From Flavobacteriales bacterium (GTDB taxonomy: Bacteria > Bacteroidota > Bacteroidia > Flavobacteriales_F > PHOS-HE28), in contig JADZGG010000287.1 of NCBI GenBank assembly GCA_020854015.1, positions 1 to 33,685 of the forward strand: a DNA stretch of 33,685 nt. The letters run 5' to 3'. The notes below the pieces were generated by a model. That model saw only the letters and a list, made by a program, of their open reading frames with translations. It did no database searches and was not told where the DNA came from. The position numbers and the translations under genes are program-made. This document shows positions 1 to 8,681 of the stretch, in pieces. Numbering within the stretch: the first letter of the stretch is position 1; each line of letters starts with the position of its first letter.

Positions 1-546
1 GCGATCTATGGAAGCGCGATCATCGCCGAAGGCGGCAAGTGCTTCAACCGCGGCCTCTTCGTGAAGCCCGACGGGACCGTGGTCACATACGATAAGCGTC
101 ATCTGTTCCGCATGGCAGAGGAGTTCCAGCACTATACACCCGGCTCTCAGCGCGTGGTGGTGGAATGGCGTGGCTGGAGGCTGTTGTTGCAGATCTGCTA
201 CGACCTGCGCTTTCCGGTCTTCGCTCGCAACCGAGGCGACTACGATGCACTGTTGTATGTGGCCAACTGGCCGGAACCGCGGCGCTATCCGTGGAGCCAG
301 TTGCTCATTGCCCGCGCCATCGAGAACCAGAGCTATGTGATCGGCGTGAACCGCGTGGGCATGGACGGCAAAGGTCACCACTACACCGGCGATTCAGCCT
401 CCGTGGACCCGCGCGGCGATGCGGACGTGATGAAGGCGTCCAAGGAGGATGTGCTGCAATCGGTGCTCCATCGTGAGGCCTTGGATGACTTCCGGGCGAA
501 GTTCCCGGTGGCCATGGATGCGGATGATTTCGGTCTGATGCTCTAA
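1..546 (+). CDS. Nitrilase-family omega-amidase (YafV-like), 5'-truncated by window edge
   Basis: Carbon-nitrogen hydrolase of the YafV/omega-amidase type, a cytosolic enzyme expected to hydrolyse alpha-ketoglutaramate or alpha-ketosuccinamate to the keto acid and ammonia. The frame is open from base 1, so the start lies upstream. Of the Glu-Lys-Cys triad, two members are visible: the Lys in the motif DKRHLF (codon 94-96) and the nucleophile Cys in ICYDLRFP (codon 196-198). The Glu would lie before the window. The stretches ALLYVANWPEPR and ARAIENQSYVIGVNRVG are typical of YafV-like enzymes, whereas other nitrilase branches differ there. The C-terminus looks complete. Its TAA stop overlaps the stop of the convergent adhesin gene by 4 nt. 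The family is clear; the exact substrate is inferred from family knowledge. Confidence 0.9.
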   Translation, partial: AIYGSAIIAEGGKCFNRGLFVKPDGTVVTYDKRHLFRMAEEFQHYTPGSQRVVVEWRGWRLLLQICYDLRFPVFARNRGDYDALLYVANWPEPRRYPWSQLLIARAIENQSYVIGVNRVGMDGKGHHYTGDSASVDPRGDADVMKASKEDVLQSVLHREALDDFRAKFPVAMDADDFGLML

Positions 547-3500
547 CGCATCACCGTGACGTGCCCAAGCTCCTTGTGGAGCCTACCCTGCTGGCCGTTC
601 TCATCCTCCAGGAAGGTGTATTCCATGCGCCATACGTACACGTCGTTCTTCACGTATTCGCCGCTCATGGTGCCGTCCCAACCCACCTGCGGATCGTTGG
701 ACTGGAAAATGATGCCACCCCAGCGATCGAAGACCTGTACGGAGTATTCACCGATGTTCTTGCCGACCGGCAGCCAGATGTCGTTGGTGCCATCGCCGTT
801 CGGCGTGAAGGTGTTCGGTACGTAGAGCGTGGCCGGGCAGAACTCGATCACTTCCGCGGAGTCACGGGTCGCGCAGTCGTGCACATTGGTCACTTGTACG
901 TAGTACCAACCGTAGGCCCCGGCAAGGATCACCTGTGAGGTCTCTCCGGTGCTCCAGTCGTATTCGCTGCCTTCGTTCCCAGCGTTGATCACCACGTAAC
1001 CCGGATCCTCGTCCAGGCAGGTGTAGAACTTGCGGTCGATGAAGCGCGTGGGAGATGGATTGAAGGTGGCGGTAAGGGCGTCGCTACTGGTGCAGTAGCC
1101 GTTGCTCACGGTCACAGTATAGGTGCCGCCGCTCGTGACATCGAGCGTACGTGTGTTCTGGCCGCTGCTCCAGGTGTACGTGGAACCGGGGTTCCCTGCA
1201 TCCAGCGTGAGGACATCCCCATCGCAGAGCACGCTGTCGGGCCCTAGATCCACGACCGGGAAGCCCACCAGTGTTACGGTCGCATCCGCCGTGATGCTAC
1301 AGTTGGTGCTGTTGGTGACTACCACGGAATAGTTGCCGGACGTCGTCGGGTTGATGATGGAGGTTGTGGCGCCGGTGTTCCACTGGTAAGTGCAGCCCGG
1401 GTTGCCCGCGTTCAAGGTCACGGTCTGATCCACACAAGTGGTCACGTTCTGCAACACATCCAAGGGTATCGGATCGAACGTCACCGTGATGGCATCGCTA
1501 CCAAGGCAGAATCCATTGCTGGCGGTCACGCTGTACGTTCCACTCTGCGACGGGCTGATGGTCTGAGTCGTCGCCCCGTTGCTCCAGAGGTAGGTAGCAC
1601 CACTGTTCCCGGCATCAAGTGCGATCGTTTGACCAGCGCAGAGTGTCGTGTCGTTGCCAAGGTCGACGGTGATCAACGGCATGAAGGTGACCACTGCGTT
1701 GAAGGTGCCGCTGCAACCTTGGGCGTTGGTGACCATCACACTGTAAGTACCGCTTTGCGTTGGGCTGATGGATTGCGTGGTCGTTCCAGCGTTCCACATG
1801 TACGTGCTGCCTGCGTTACCTGCGTTGAGCGTTACGGGCGTGCTCGAACACGTGGTGATATCCTGAAGAACATCAACTGGCATCGGGTTGAAGGTGACGT
1901 TGATCGCATCACCGTTCTGGCAACCTTGAGGACTAGTGACCAGCACCGAATAGATGGCGCTCTGCGTCACACTGATCTGCTGGGTGGTCTGTCCGCCGCT
2001 CCATAGCACTGCGTTACCGGGGCTGTTGGCGTTGAGCACTTGGTTCGTGGCGCCGCACAAGCTGAGATCCGGACCGAGGTTCACGGCGGGCAGTGGGTTG
2101 AACGTGAGGAAGTAGTTCTTCACGGTCACGCAGCCCATGGGGTCGGTGATCTCCGCAGTGTATTGGCCGTTGGTCGTGGCGCTGATGGTCTGTGTGGTGG
2201 CGCCCGTGTTCCAGAGGTAGGCCGAGCCAGGATATCCAGCGTCCAGCGGAATGGCGGTTCCCGCGCACGCGGAGAGGTTGATCGGCGTGACCAGGTTGTC
2301 CCACGCGGAGATGATGGTGCTGCTGTCCGTGAAGGAACACCCGTTCGCATCGGTCACAGTAACGAAGTAGGTGGCCGTGGTGTCAGCGACGATCGTTGGA
2401 GCGGAAATGGAGGAACTGTTGAGGAATTGCCCGTTGCTCCACTGGATCGTGAAGGGTGCCGGTACATTGTGCACCACGTTCAGTTGGAAGCCAAGGGTGG
2501 AACAAAGCGTGTCGTTTGCCGTAGCGTCCACCGTGTACGGACCGTTCACATGCAGGGTGATGCTCGCGCTGCGCTGGCAACCGCTGGCGGGCTCGGTCAC
2601 CAAGCAGGTGTAGTTGGTGGTGGTACCAGGTTGTGCGGTGGGGTTGGCTATGGTCGCATTGTTCAGTCCGCTGGCGGGGCTCCAGGCGTAGGTGAACACG
2701 CCAGAGCCCGTTGCAAGAGCGCTCAGTGTTGCACTTTCTCCAGGACAAAGCTGCGTGTCGGTGCTGCTCACAGTAAGACCGGAGAGGTTGCCGACCGTAA
2801 TGGTCATGGCGTCGCTGTCCGTGCAGCCGATGTCCGTGGTAGCGGTAATTGTGTAAGTGGTCGTGACCGTTGGTGTAGCGGTCGGGTTCACGATGGTTGC
2901 ATTGTTAAGGCTGCCGTTGGCCGGGGCCCAGGACCAGCTCGTTACGTTGCCTGCGGTAATGGTCGCGTTCAAGGCCACGCTGGATCCTGCGGTGCAGAGC
3001 GTGGTATCGTCGCCAGCGAAGACCTGGAAGGCGGGTTGCACGACCACCTGCACATCATCCTGCGCGGTGCAACCGTTGGCTGTGGAGGCCGTGATGGCGT
3101 AGTTGGTCGTGGCCGTTGGTGTCGACGCAGTGCTTGCGGCGTTCGGGGTTGCGAGACCTGCTGAAGGTGACCAAGCGAAGCTTAGCCCCGTGTTGCTGTT
3201 CTGTGAAATGATCACATCGTCGATGGCCCAGTTGTCCTGGCCAGCGCCGCTATGGGAGAGCTGGCGCCAGCGGAAGAGCGTGGCGGCGGATTGAGCGGCT
3301 GCGGGAACGGCCACGTTGAGCGCTGTGAAGGCAGGATAGGCGTTCTCGTTGAATGTGGCAAAAGGAGCGGACCAAGTGCTACCGTTGTTCACTGAGTACT
3401 CAAGCACCACGTTCTCTCCCGGATCGGCGTTGTCGCAAGGCGCGGTGCCCGTGGCGATCTTCAACGCAAAGCGGATCGCTCCACCACTGCTCATGTTCAA

Positions 3501-5624
3501 GGCTGTTGTGCGTGCTTCCCGGAACGTGTTGCCGTTGAAGTACAAGGCATCACCGGAAACGGAACCGCACGTACTGTTGGCCACGGCACCCATTACGGAG
3601 GACCACATGCTACCGAAGGTTCCGTTGAAGCCGTCGCTCACCACCATCTGTTCGGCCAGCGCGTTCAACAGGACCTGTTCACCGGAGCAGACCGCGCTAT
3701 CGTTCACGCTGGCCTTTACGGCCATCAGCCCGCTCGGAAGCACCGAGACGAGAATGCTGTCGGAGACACTGCCGCAACCCACGGGGCTGCTCACATTCAA
3801 CCGGAACCAGGTATTGGCTTGTGGGTAGGCGATGGGGTTGGCGATCGTGGGGTCGGAAAGCACGGTGCCGGGGCTCCACAGCAGGTCGAACACGTTGGGG
3901 TCCGGTGCAGGTGAAACGTTCAGTTGCACAGCGCCGAACTGGCACACTGTAGCGCTGGGCATGTTGTTCGCGGTCAGCGTCAATGCCGGCTGCACGGGAA
4001 GGCCGACGTGATAGGTGAAGGTCACTGGGCAACCGCTACCAGGGACTTCGCCGTTCACGGTGTACGAATCGTTCGAAGTGGGTGTGAGCGTGTAGCTGGG
4101 TCCTGTAGCGAGGATCACGCTCGGGGCGCTCGCTGCGGTCCACTCCGCATTGGTGATGGGCTGTGGGGCGGTTAACACCAGCGGTCCGGAGCTACAGATC
4201 GTGGAGTCGTTAGGCGCTCCAGCGATGGCCTTGCTGCTCAGGGTGAAGGCATAGCTCTCGCCTGTCCCCGCGCCCATAGCGTAGGCGAGGAAGCCGCCGG
4301 TTGCGGCCAAACGGTGCGTTCCCACAGGGATCGTGACCTTGGCATGTGAGAACCCGTTGCAAGCAGTGAAGGCTTGGAATAGCGAAGCGCTGACAGGCGT
4401 TCCGTCGAGCAGCAGCTGTCCGGTGTTCGCCGTGGACATGACCACGCTGATGCTGTGCTGTGTGATCTGCGGAGAGGTCACAGTGCTGAACACTACACTT
4501 GTGGTCACTCGTTCATCGGGCATTAGCTCGATCATGGAGGGGTCGCCCGTAGTGGCACAGTTGAAACCTTCCATGAGTTGGGCCACACTGACCGGCTTGT
4601 CGGCCGCAATGCAGACAGGGACGGATGCACCGTTGACCAGGTGGCTTTGACCGGCGTTCAACAGGATCGGCGCGCCGCCATCAATGGTCACTGAGGTGCT
4701 GTTCTGGTCGGCGAGGATGCGGTAGGTATGGGTGACCGCACCGGTAAGGGGGATCGTATGGAAGTTCTGGCCCCATCGGTCAGTGGAAACCATCTGCTCC
4801 ACGACGTGGTCACATGCGGGACAACCGGCCGGCACGTTCGCGCACATGCTTCCGCTGAACACGGCGAAGGGTCGGCAAGGACCGCTGTTCGCGGTGGCCC
4901 GTACGGTCGTTCCGGTAACGTCCAGCGAAGCCAGAGCGGATTGCACCTGATAGCTCTGTCCGGCATCGAGCGAAACGAGGAAGGGAACGCCAGCGGCGCG
5001 ACCACCGGAGGTGTTCACGCTCGGCACGATCTCCACTTCCGTATCGTCCTGGGTGGCTACAACGAGCAGCTCGCTCTTGTAGAAATCCGCGAAACCGGGA
5101 AGCCCCCGATAGCTCTGTGCGCGGTAGCTGGTGCCAAGCGCTTCCGTAGGAAGAACCTGTGCCCCGTCCGTCGTGAAGCTCTGGAAGCTCTCCAAGCTCA
5201 CGGTCACGCTGTCGTTCGTTTGGAGAAGAACACCCTTGTCGCTTAATACTTCGCTGCCGGTGTGCTCGTTGGTGACCGGGATGATCAGGGTGGCGACGTC
5301 GTTGGCTGATACGGTGAAGGTGCTGCTCCACCCGCTACGTGGTATGCTGATGGTGCCGCTCGTGCCGTTCTGAGAAGCGACCCGCACGCGGAGCTCTTGC
5401 GCCCCGTAGGCGTTCTGCATGAAGCCTAGCCAGAACTCCCGGCCTTTCGTGGGCAGGGGTGCCAAGCCTTGGGCCTGTGCCATGTTCGCGCAAAGCAGGA
5501 GGGCCAGGAACAGGGCCCAGAGCAGCCAGCGTCCTGTAGTGGGAAACGCTTGCTGCTGCACGGATGCGGGTGTGGTTGGTCGTGTCGTTTCCACCGAGCG
5601 GCGGTGTGGTATGCCGCCCTTCAT
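543..5624 (-). CDS. Giant T9SS type B cargo protein with IgGFc-binding-like N-terminus and Ig-like repeats
   Basis: Predicted secreted surface protein of 1693 residues. I start it at the ATG at 5624; the frame opens a little further to a TTG at 5642. A hydrophobic segment around residues 33-47 followed by AQAQ gives a signal peptide with cleavage near residue 52. Residues ~60-465 resemble the IgGFc-binding N-terminal domain and contain a Cys cluster (CANVPAGCPACDHV). PKD/Ig-like modules follow, then a reelin/MAM-like jelly roll (motif GQDNWAIDDVII), more Ig-like modules and about seven ~69-residue repeats. The last ~90 residues form the gliding-motility-associated type B sorting domain, beginning VPNTFTPNGDGTND. 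A second copy of this architecture lies just upstream. No promoter is evident in the short gap, so co-transcription with that copy is possible. A role in adhesion is inferred. Ligand unknown. Confidence 0.85.
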   Translation of the reverse strand: MKGGIPHRRSVETTRPTTPASVQQQAFPTTGRWLLWALFLALLLCANMAQAQGLAPLPTKGREFWLGFMQNAYGAQELRVRVASQNGTSGTISIPRSGWSSTFTVSANDVATLIIPVTNEHTGSEVLSDKGVLLQTNDSVTVSLESFQSFTTDGAQVLPTEALGTSYRAQSYRGLPGFADFYKSELLVVATQDDTEVEIVPSVNTSGGRAAGVPFLVSLDAGQSYQVQSALASLDVTGTTVRATANSGPCRPFAVFSGSMCANVPAGCPACDHVVEQMVSTDRWGQNFHTIPLTGAVTHTYRILADQNSTSVTIDGGAPILLNAGQSHLVNGASVPVCIAADKPVSVAQLMEGFNCATTGDPSMIELMPDERVTTSVVFSTVTSPQITQHSISVVMSTANTGQLLLDGTPVSASLFQAFTACNGFSHAKVTIPVGTHRLAATGGFLAYAMGAGTGESYAFTLSSKAIAGAPNDSTICSSGPLVLTAPQPITNAEWTAASAPSVILATGPSYTLTPTSNDSYTVNGEVPGSGCPVTFTYHVGLPVQPALTLTANNMPSATVCQFGAVQLNVSPAPDPNVFDLLWSPGTVLSDPTIANPIAYPQANTWFRLNVSSPVGCGSVSDSILVSVLPSGLMAVKASVNDSAVCSGEQVLLNALAEQMVVSDGFNGTFGSMWSSVMGAVANSTCGSVSGDALYFNGNTFREARTTALNMSSGGAIRFALKIATGTAPCDNADPGENVVLEYSVNNGSTWSAPFATFNENAYPAFTALNVAVPAAAQSAATLFRWRQLSHSGAGQDNWAIDDVIISQNSNTGLSFAWSPSAGLATPNAASTASTPTATTNYAITASTANGCTAQDDVQVVVQPAFQVFAGDDTTLCTAGSSVALNATITAGNVTSWSWAPANGSLNNATIVNPTATPTVTTTYTITATTDIGCTDSDAMTITVGNLSGLTVSSTDTQLCPGESATLSALATGSGVFTYAWSPASGLNNATIANPTAQPGTTTNYTCLVTEPASGCQRSASITLHVNGPYTVDATANDTLCSTLGFQLNVVHNVPAPFTIQWSNGQFLNSSSISAPTIVADTTATYFVTVTDANGCSFTDSSTIISAWDNLVTPINLSACAGTAIPLDAGYPGSAYLWNTGATTQTISATTNGQYTAEITDPMGCVTVKNYFLTFNPLPAVNLGPDLSLCGATNQVLNANSPGNAVLWSGGQTTQQISVTQSAIYSVLVTSPQGCQNGDAINVTFNPMPVDVLQDITTCSSTPVTLNAGNAGSTYMWNAGTTTQSISPTQSGTYSVMVTNAQGCSGTFNAVVTFMPLITVDLGNDTTLCAGQTIALDAGNSGATYLWSNGATTQTISPSQSGTYSVTASNGFCLGSDAITVTFDPIPLDVLQNVTTCVDQTVTLNAGNPGCTYQWNTGATTSIINPTTSGNYSVVVTNSTNCSITADATVTLVGFPVVDLGPDSVLCDGDVLTLDAGNPGSTYTWSSGQNTRTLDVTSGGTYTVTVSNGYCTSSDALTATFNPSPTRFIDRKFYTCLDEDPGYVVINAGNEGSEYDWSTGETSQVILAGAYGWYYVQVTNVHDCATRDSAEVIEFCPATLYVPNTFTPNGDGTNDIWLPVGKNIGEYSVQVFDRWGGIIFQSNDPQVGWDGTMSGEYVKNDVYVWRMEYTFLEDENGQQGRLHKELGHVTVMR
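847..2294 (-). repeat. Array of about seven ~69-residue Ig-like repeats inside the adhesin gene
   Basis: Boundaries are approximate. Each unit begins near a cysteine (forms such as LGNDTTLC or LQNVTTC), continues with LDAGNPGSTYLW-like and TTQTISPSQSGTYSV-like segments, and ends near a second cysteine and TFNPxP. About 1448 nt divided by ~207 nt gives seven units. The last unit is the most divergent and runs directly into the type B sorting domain. The paralogous gene next door has about five such units. Confidence 0.75.
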
Positions 5625-5660
5625 ACGCGATCCAGCGGTCAAGGTTCCCGGCAGAACGTA

Positions 5661-5690
5661 CGAAAGCCGGGGTGTTCGCCCCGGCTTTCG
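5661..5690 (-). terminator. Perfect 12-bp GC-rich hairpin between the paralogous adhesin genes
   Basis: Arms CGAAAGCCGGGG (5661-5672) and CCCCGGCTTTCG (5679-5690) are perfectly complementary around the 6-nt loop TGTTCG. The hairpin begins 18 nt after the stop of the upstream gene on the minus strand. There is no T-run on the minus-strand 3' side, so it is not a classical intrinsic terminator. It may terminate, attenuate or protect the transcript end. It falls in the only gap between the two paralogs. Confidence 0.6.
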
Positions 5691-5708
5691 AAGAGATCGA
5701 GCGATCGA

Positions 5709-8675
5709 TCAGCGCACCAAGGTCACATGGCCTACAGCCTCCTTCTTGGCACCAACATCGCCTTCCACATTGTCCACGAAGCGGTAGCTGCATTTCCAGA
5801 TATAGACACCGTCCTGAACGGGATTACCGTTCATGCTGCCATCCCAGAACGCTTCTGCATCCTTGCCGCTGAAGATCAGTTCACCCCACCGGTTGAAGAT
5901 GTTCATCTCCACGGCCGCAATGTTCCAGCCATCCGGACCGAACATGTCGTTCACGCCGTCTCCATCAGGCGTAAAGGTGTTGGGAACGAAGAACTGCGAA
6001 GCGCAATACTCTTCGATCAATACACTGTCCACAATGGTGCAGTTCAGCGGGGTGGTGATCTCCACCATGTACCAGCCGTAGCTCTCAACATCGATCACCT
6101 GGGTGGAAGCATCAGTGCTCCACAGGAAGGTGCAGCCAGGGTTGCCTGCATCCAGCACGGTCTTGTAAGGTGGGTAGTCCAGGCAGACCACACGCTGTTC
6201 CTCGTCGATGTAGTTGGGCAATGGGTTGAACACCGCTTCCAAGGAATCGCGGGTCACGCAATAGCCGTTGTCGACATCCACCCACACCATTGCATCGGTC
6301 AATAGGGTGATCGTTGAGAGGTTGCTGCCAGTGCTCCAGGTGAATTGCGCACCGGGGTTCCCGGCGTCCAGCGTCAGGATGTCAGTATCACAGAGCGCGG
6401 TATCCGGCCCGATGTCCACGACCGGGAATGGGATGAAGGTGATCACGGCCGTGCTCGAATCCACACACCACGTCGGGGTTGTCACCACCACCGAATAGGT
6501 ATCGGTTGCATCATTCAAAACGATGGACTGTGTGGTCGCGCCCGTGCTCCAGAGGTAACTGCTTCCTGCATTCTCAGCATCCAGTGTGATGGTCTCGCTC
6601 ACACATACCGTTGTGTCGTTCAGGTCCACAACGGGGAGCGGGTCGAACACAACGCCGATCGTATCCCGGTTCACGCAAGTGTTCTGATCCATCACTTCAG
6701 CCCAGTAGTTGCTATTGGTGGTCACTGTGATGGTCTGCGTGGTTTCGCCCGTGCTCCATAGGTAACTACTGCCCGGCGTGCCCGCGTCCAGTGTCCATTG
6801 CTCGCCCACACAGAGTGAAGTATCCGGCCCGAGGGTGACGACCGGTAAGGGGTCCACCGTAACGGTCGTTGTCACAACGATCTGACAACCTGTGCTGTCC
6901 ACCATGGTCACCGTATAGTTGCCGGCGCTGTTCACCCAGATGGTCTGTGTGGTGGGCCCGGTGTTCCAGGTATGGGATGCGTCAGGGTAGCCAGCGTCGA
7001 TCAGCATGCTGTCACCAGCGCAGAGCGAACTGTCCGCGATGAAGACCAGGTCCGAGAACGGCACCAAGATGTTCACCGTATCGCGGTCGCTGCAACCCAG
7101 CAAGGGATCTGTGACCTGTACGATGTATTGCGCGGTACTATCGAAGGTGATGGTCGGGGTGTTCGTGTTCGCGTTCAACAGGTAGTTGGCAGGTGTCCAG
7201 GCCACCACCGCACCGGGCACATTGTGCACCACGTTGAGCTGGAAGCCAACGGGGTTGCAGAGGATCGTATCGTTCGTGGCCACGGCATTGTACAGTGAGC
7301 TAACGTTGATCAGAACGCTATCCACCAGTGAACAACCGCTCAACGTATCCACCACGGTGCAGATGTAGTTGGTGGTGTTCGGCGGTGTGGCGATCTGGTT
7401 GGAGATGGCCGCGTTGTTCACCGTTGTGGACGGGTCCCAGCTGTAGGACAGGCCTGGCGGGTTGCCGAGAACGTTCGCGTTGAGCTGCGTGGTCTCTCCT
7501 TGGCACAGGTCATCATCCGTGGTGGTGACGGTCAATGAGAGCAGCTGGTTCACAACGATCGTTACGCTGTCAGTGACCGTGCAGCCGGCAGCGGTGCTCA
7601 CCTCCACGAAGTACTCAGTGGTGGTGGTGGGCGTAGCGATGGGGTTCTCAACGAAGGTCGCGCTCAGGTTGGTCGAGGGCGTCCAGTTCCAAACATGGCC
7701 TGTTCCGGAGCTGGGCGTTGCGTGCAATTGGATCCCGGCCACATCGCAAAGCGCGGTGTCGTTGGTGACCGCGATCGTGAAGGGCAGGCCGACATCGATG
7801 AAGACGGAATCCGTGTAGGTACAGCCGGTCAGCGCGTCAACGGAGTTGATGTAGTAATAGCCCGGTGCATTGGGATAGGCCATCGGGTTCTGCACAGCAG
7901 GATCGCTCAGGGTGGTTCCGGGGGACCAGCTGAAGAGCAGGTTGCCCGGGCCGTTGGCCGCGATCACCACGTTGTCCAGGGCCCAATTGTCCTCTCCAGC
8001 TCCGGTGCTCAGTGTTTGCACCCAGCGGAAGGCTGTGTTCAGCGATTGGGCGGCCGCAGGGATCGGGACCGTAACCGTCGTGAAGGTCGGGTACAAGTAC
8101 TCCCAAAGAGTCGACATCGTCACCCACGGACCTGCGTTCACACTGTACTGCAGGAAGACATCCTCACCGACATCAGCATTTTCGCAAGGGGCCAGACCAG
8201 CCCCGATATGGATGGCGAATTGGACGCTTCCTCCTGCGGAAACGTTCATGGGTTGGGTCTCGGCAAACCGCAGACCGGCACCATCGAACCAGAGCGCACT
8301 GCCCGATACGGAACCGCACTGATTACCGATGACCGCATTCCCAAGACCGGCCCAGATGCTGCCAGGAGCGAAGTCCAGCGCATCCTGTGCGATGATCTGT
8401 TGCACATCAAGGCTCAGCTGGGTGCTATCACCTAAACAGACCGCATCATCCGCCGTGCTGGCTTCATGGATCAGGACCGCACCCGGAAGAACATCGATGT
8501 ACACGCTATCAATGGCCACCGCACAGCCGTTCAGTGAGCTTACGCTGACATAGTACCAACCACTGACCGAAGGTGTTGCGATCGGGTTCGGTAACGAGCC
8601 ATCGTTCAGTTCAGGGTCCGGCCACCAATTGTACAGATAGGTGCCTACGGGATTCGCTGTCACATTGAGCTGCAC
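5709..8675 (-). CDS. C-terminal part of a nonsense-split T9SS type B adhesin
   Basis: Downstream half of a gene interrupted at 8679-8681. It is in the same frame as the upstream half, and the GTG at 8675 is only the nearest possible restart. It holds Ig/PKD-like modules, a reelin/MAM-like jelly roll (motif GEDNWALDNVVI), further Ig-like modules, about five ~69-residue repeats and a type B sorting domain beginning VPNTFTPDGDGVND. It has no signal peptide, so alone it could not leave the cytoplasm by the Sec/T9SS route. Module by module it matches the intact paralog at 543-5624. The reading frame is otherwise undamaged over 2.97 kb. That suggests a recent mutation, a sequence error, or readthrough. 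It would be one ~1526-residue protein with the upstream part. Confidence 0.75.
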   Translation of the reverse strand: MQLNVTANPVGTYLYNWWPDPELNDGSLPNPIATPSVSGWYYVSVSSLNGCAVAIDSVYIDVLPGAVLIHEASTADDAVCLGDSTQLSLDVQQIIAQDALDFAPGSIWAGLGNAVIGNQCGSVSGSALWFDGAGLRFAETQPMNVSAGGSVQFAIHIGAGLAPCENADVGEDVFLQYSVNAGPWVTMSTLWEYLYPTFTTVTVPIPAAAQSLNTAFRWVQTLSTGAGEDNWALDNVVIAANGPGNLLFSWSPGTTLSDPAVQNPMAYPNAPGYYYINSVDALTGCTYTDSVFIDVGLPFTIAVTNDTALCDVAGIQLHATPSSGTGHVWNWTPSTNLSATFVENPIATPTTTTEYFVEVSTAAGCTVTDSVTIVVNQLLSLTVTTTDDDLCQGETTQLNANVLGNPPGLSYSWDPSTTVNNAAISNQIATPPNTTNYICTVVDTLSGCSLVDSVLINVSSLYNAVATNDTILCNPVGFQLNVVHNVPGAVVAWTPANYLLNANTNTPTITFDSTAQYIVQVTDPLLGCSDRDTVNILVPFSDLVFIADSSLCAGDSMLIDAGYPDASHTWNTGPTTQTIWVNSAGNYTVTMVDSTGCQIVVTTTVTVDPLPVVTLGPDTSLCVGEQWTLDAGTPGSSYLWSTGETTQTITVTTNSNYWAEVMDQNTCVNRDTIGVVFDPLPVVDLNDTTVCVSETITLDAENAGSSYLWSTGATTQSIVLNDATDTYSVVVTTPTWCVDSSTAVITFIPFPVVDIGPDTALCDTDILTLDAGNPGAQFTWSTGSNLSTITLLTDAMVWVDVDNGYCVTRDSLEAVFNPLPNYIDEEQRVVCLDYPPYKTVLDAGNPGCTFLWSTDASTQVIDVESYGWYMVEITTPLNCTIVDSVLIEEYCASQFFVPNTFTPDGDGVNDMFGPDGWNIAAVEMNIFNRWGELIFSGKDAEAFWDGSMNGNPVQDGVYIWKCSYRFVDNVEGDVGAKKEAVGHVTLVR
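6010..7049 (-). repeat. Array of about five ~69-residue Ig-like repeats inside the split adhesin gene
   Basis: Boundaries are approximate. The same unit type as in the paralog recurs, for example LGPDTSLC followed by LDAGTPGSSYLWSTGETTQT. About 1040 nt divided by ~207 nt gives five units, two fewer than the neighbouring paralog. The final unit, with the VLDAGNPGCTFLW motif, is the diverged one before the sorting domain, matching the position of the last unit in the other copy. Confidence 0.7.
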
Positions 8676-8678
8676 GGG

Positions 8679-8681
8679 TTA
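8679..8681 (-). other. In-frame TAA that interrupts the adhesin gene
   Basis: Reading on the minus strand, the codons run VVCAY, then TAA, then PVQLNV. The paralog has VCQFGAVQLNV at the same place, so the stop replaces a sense codon in an aligned, conserved stretch and the frame does not shift. A single C-to-T change (CAA to TAA) is one simple origin. A base-call error is equally possible from the sequence alone. Confidence 0.85.

Noticed and set aside
2040..3164. Long plus-strand open frame (374 codons) opposite the adhesin gene
   Set aside because: Rich in Arg, Gly and Val without domains or signal, lying wholly antisense to clearly conserved Ig-like modules. It is a by-product of GC-rich repetitive coding.
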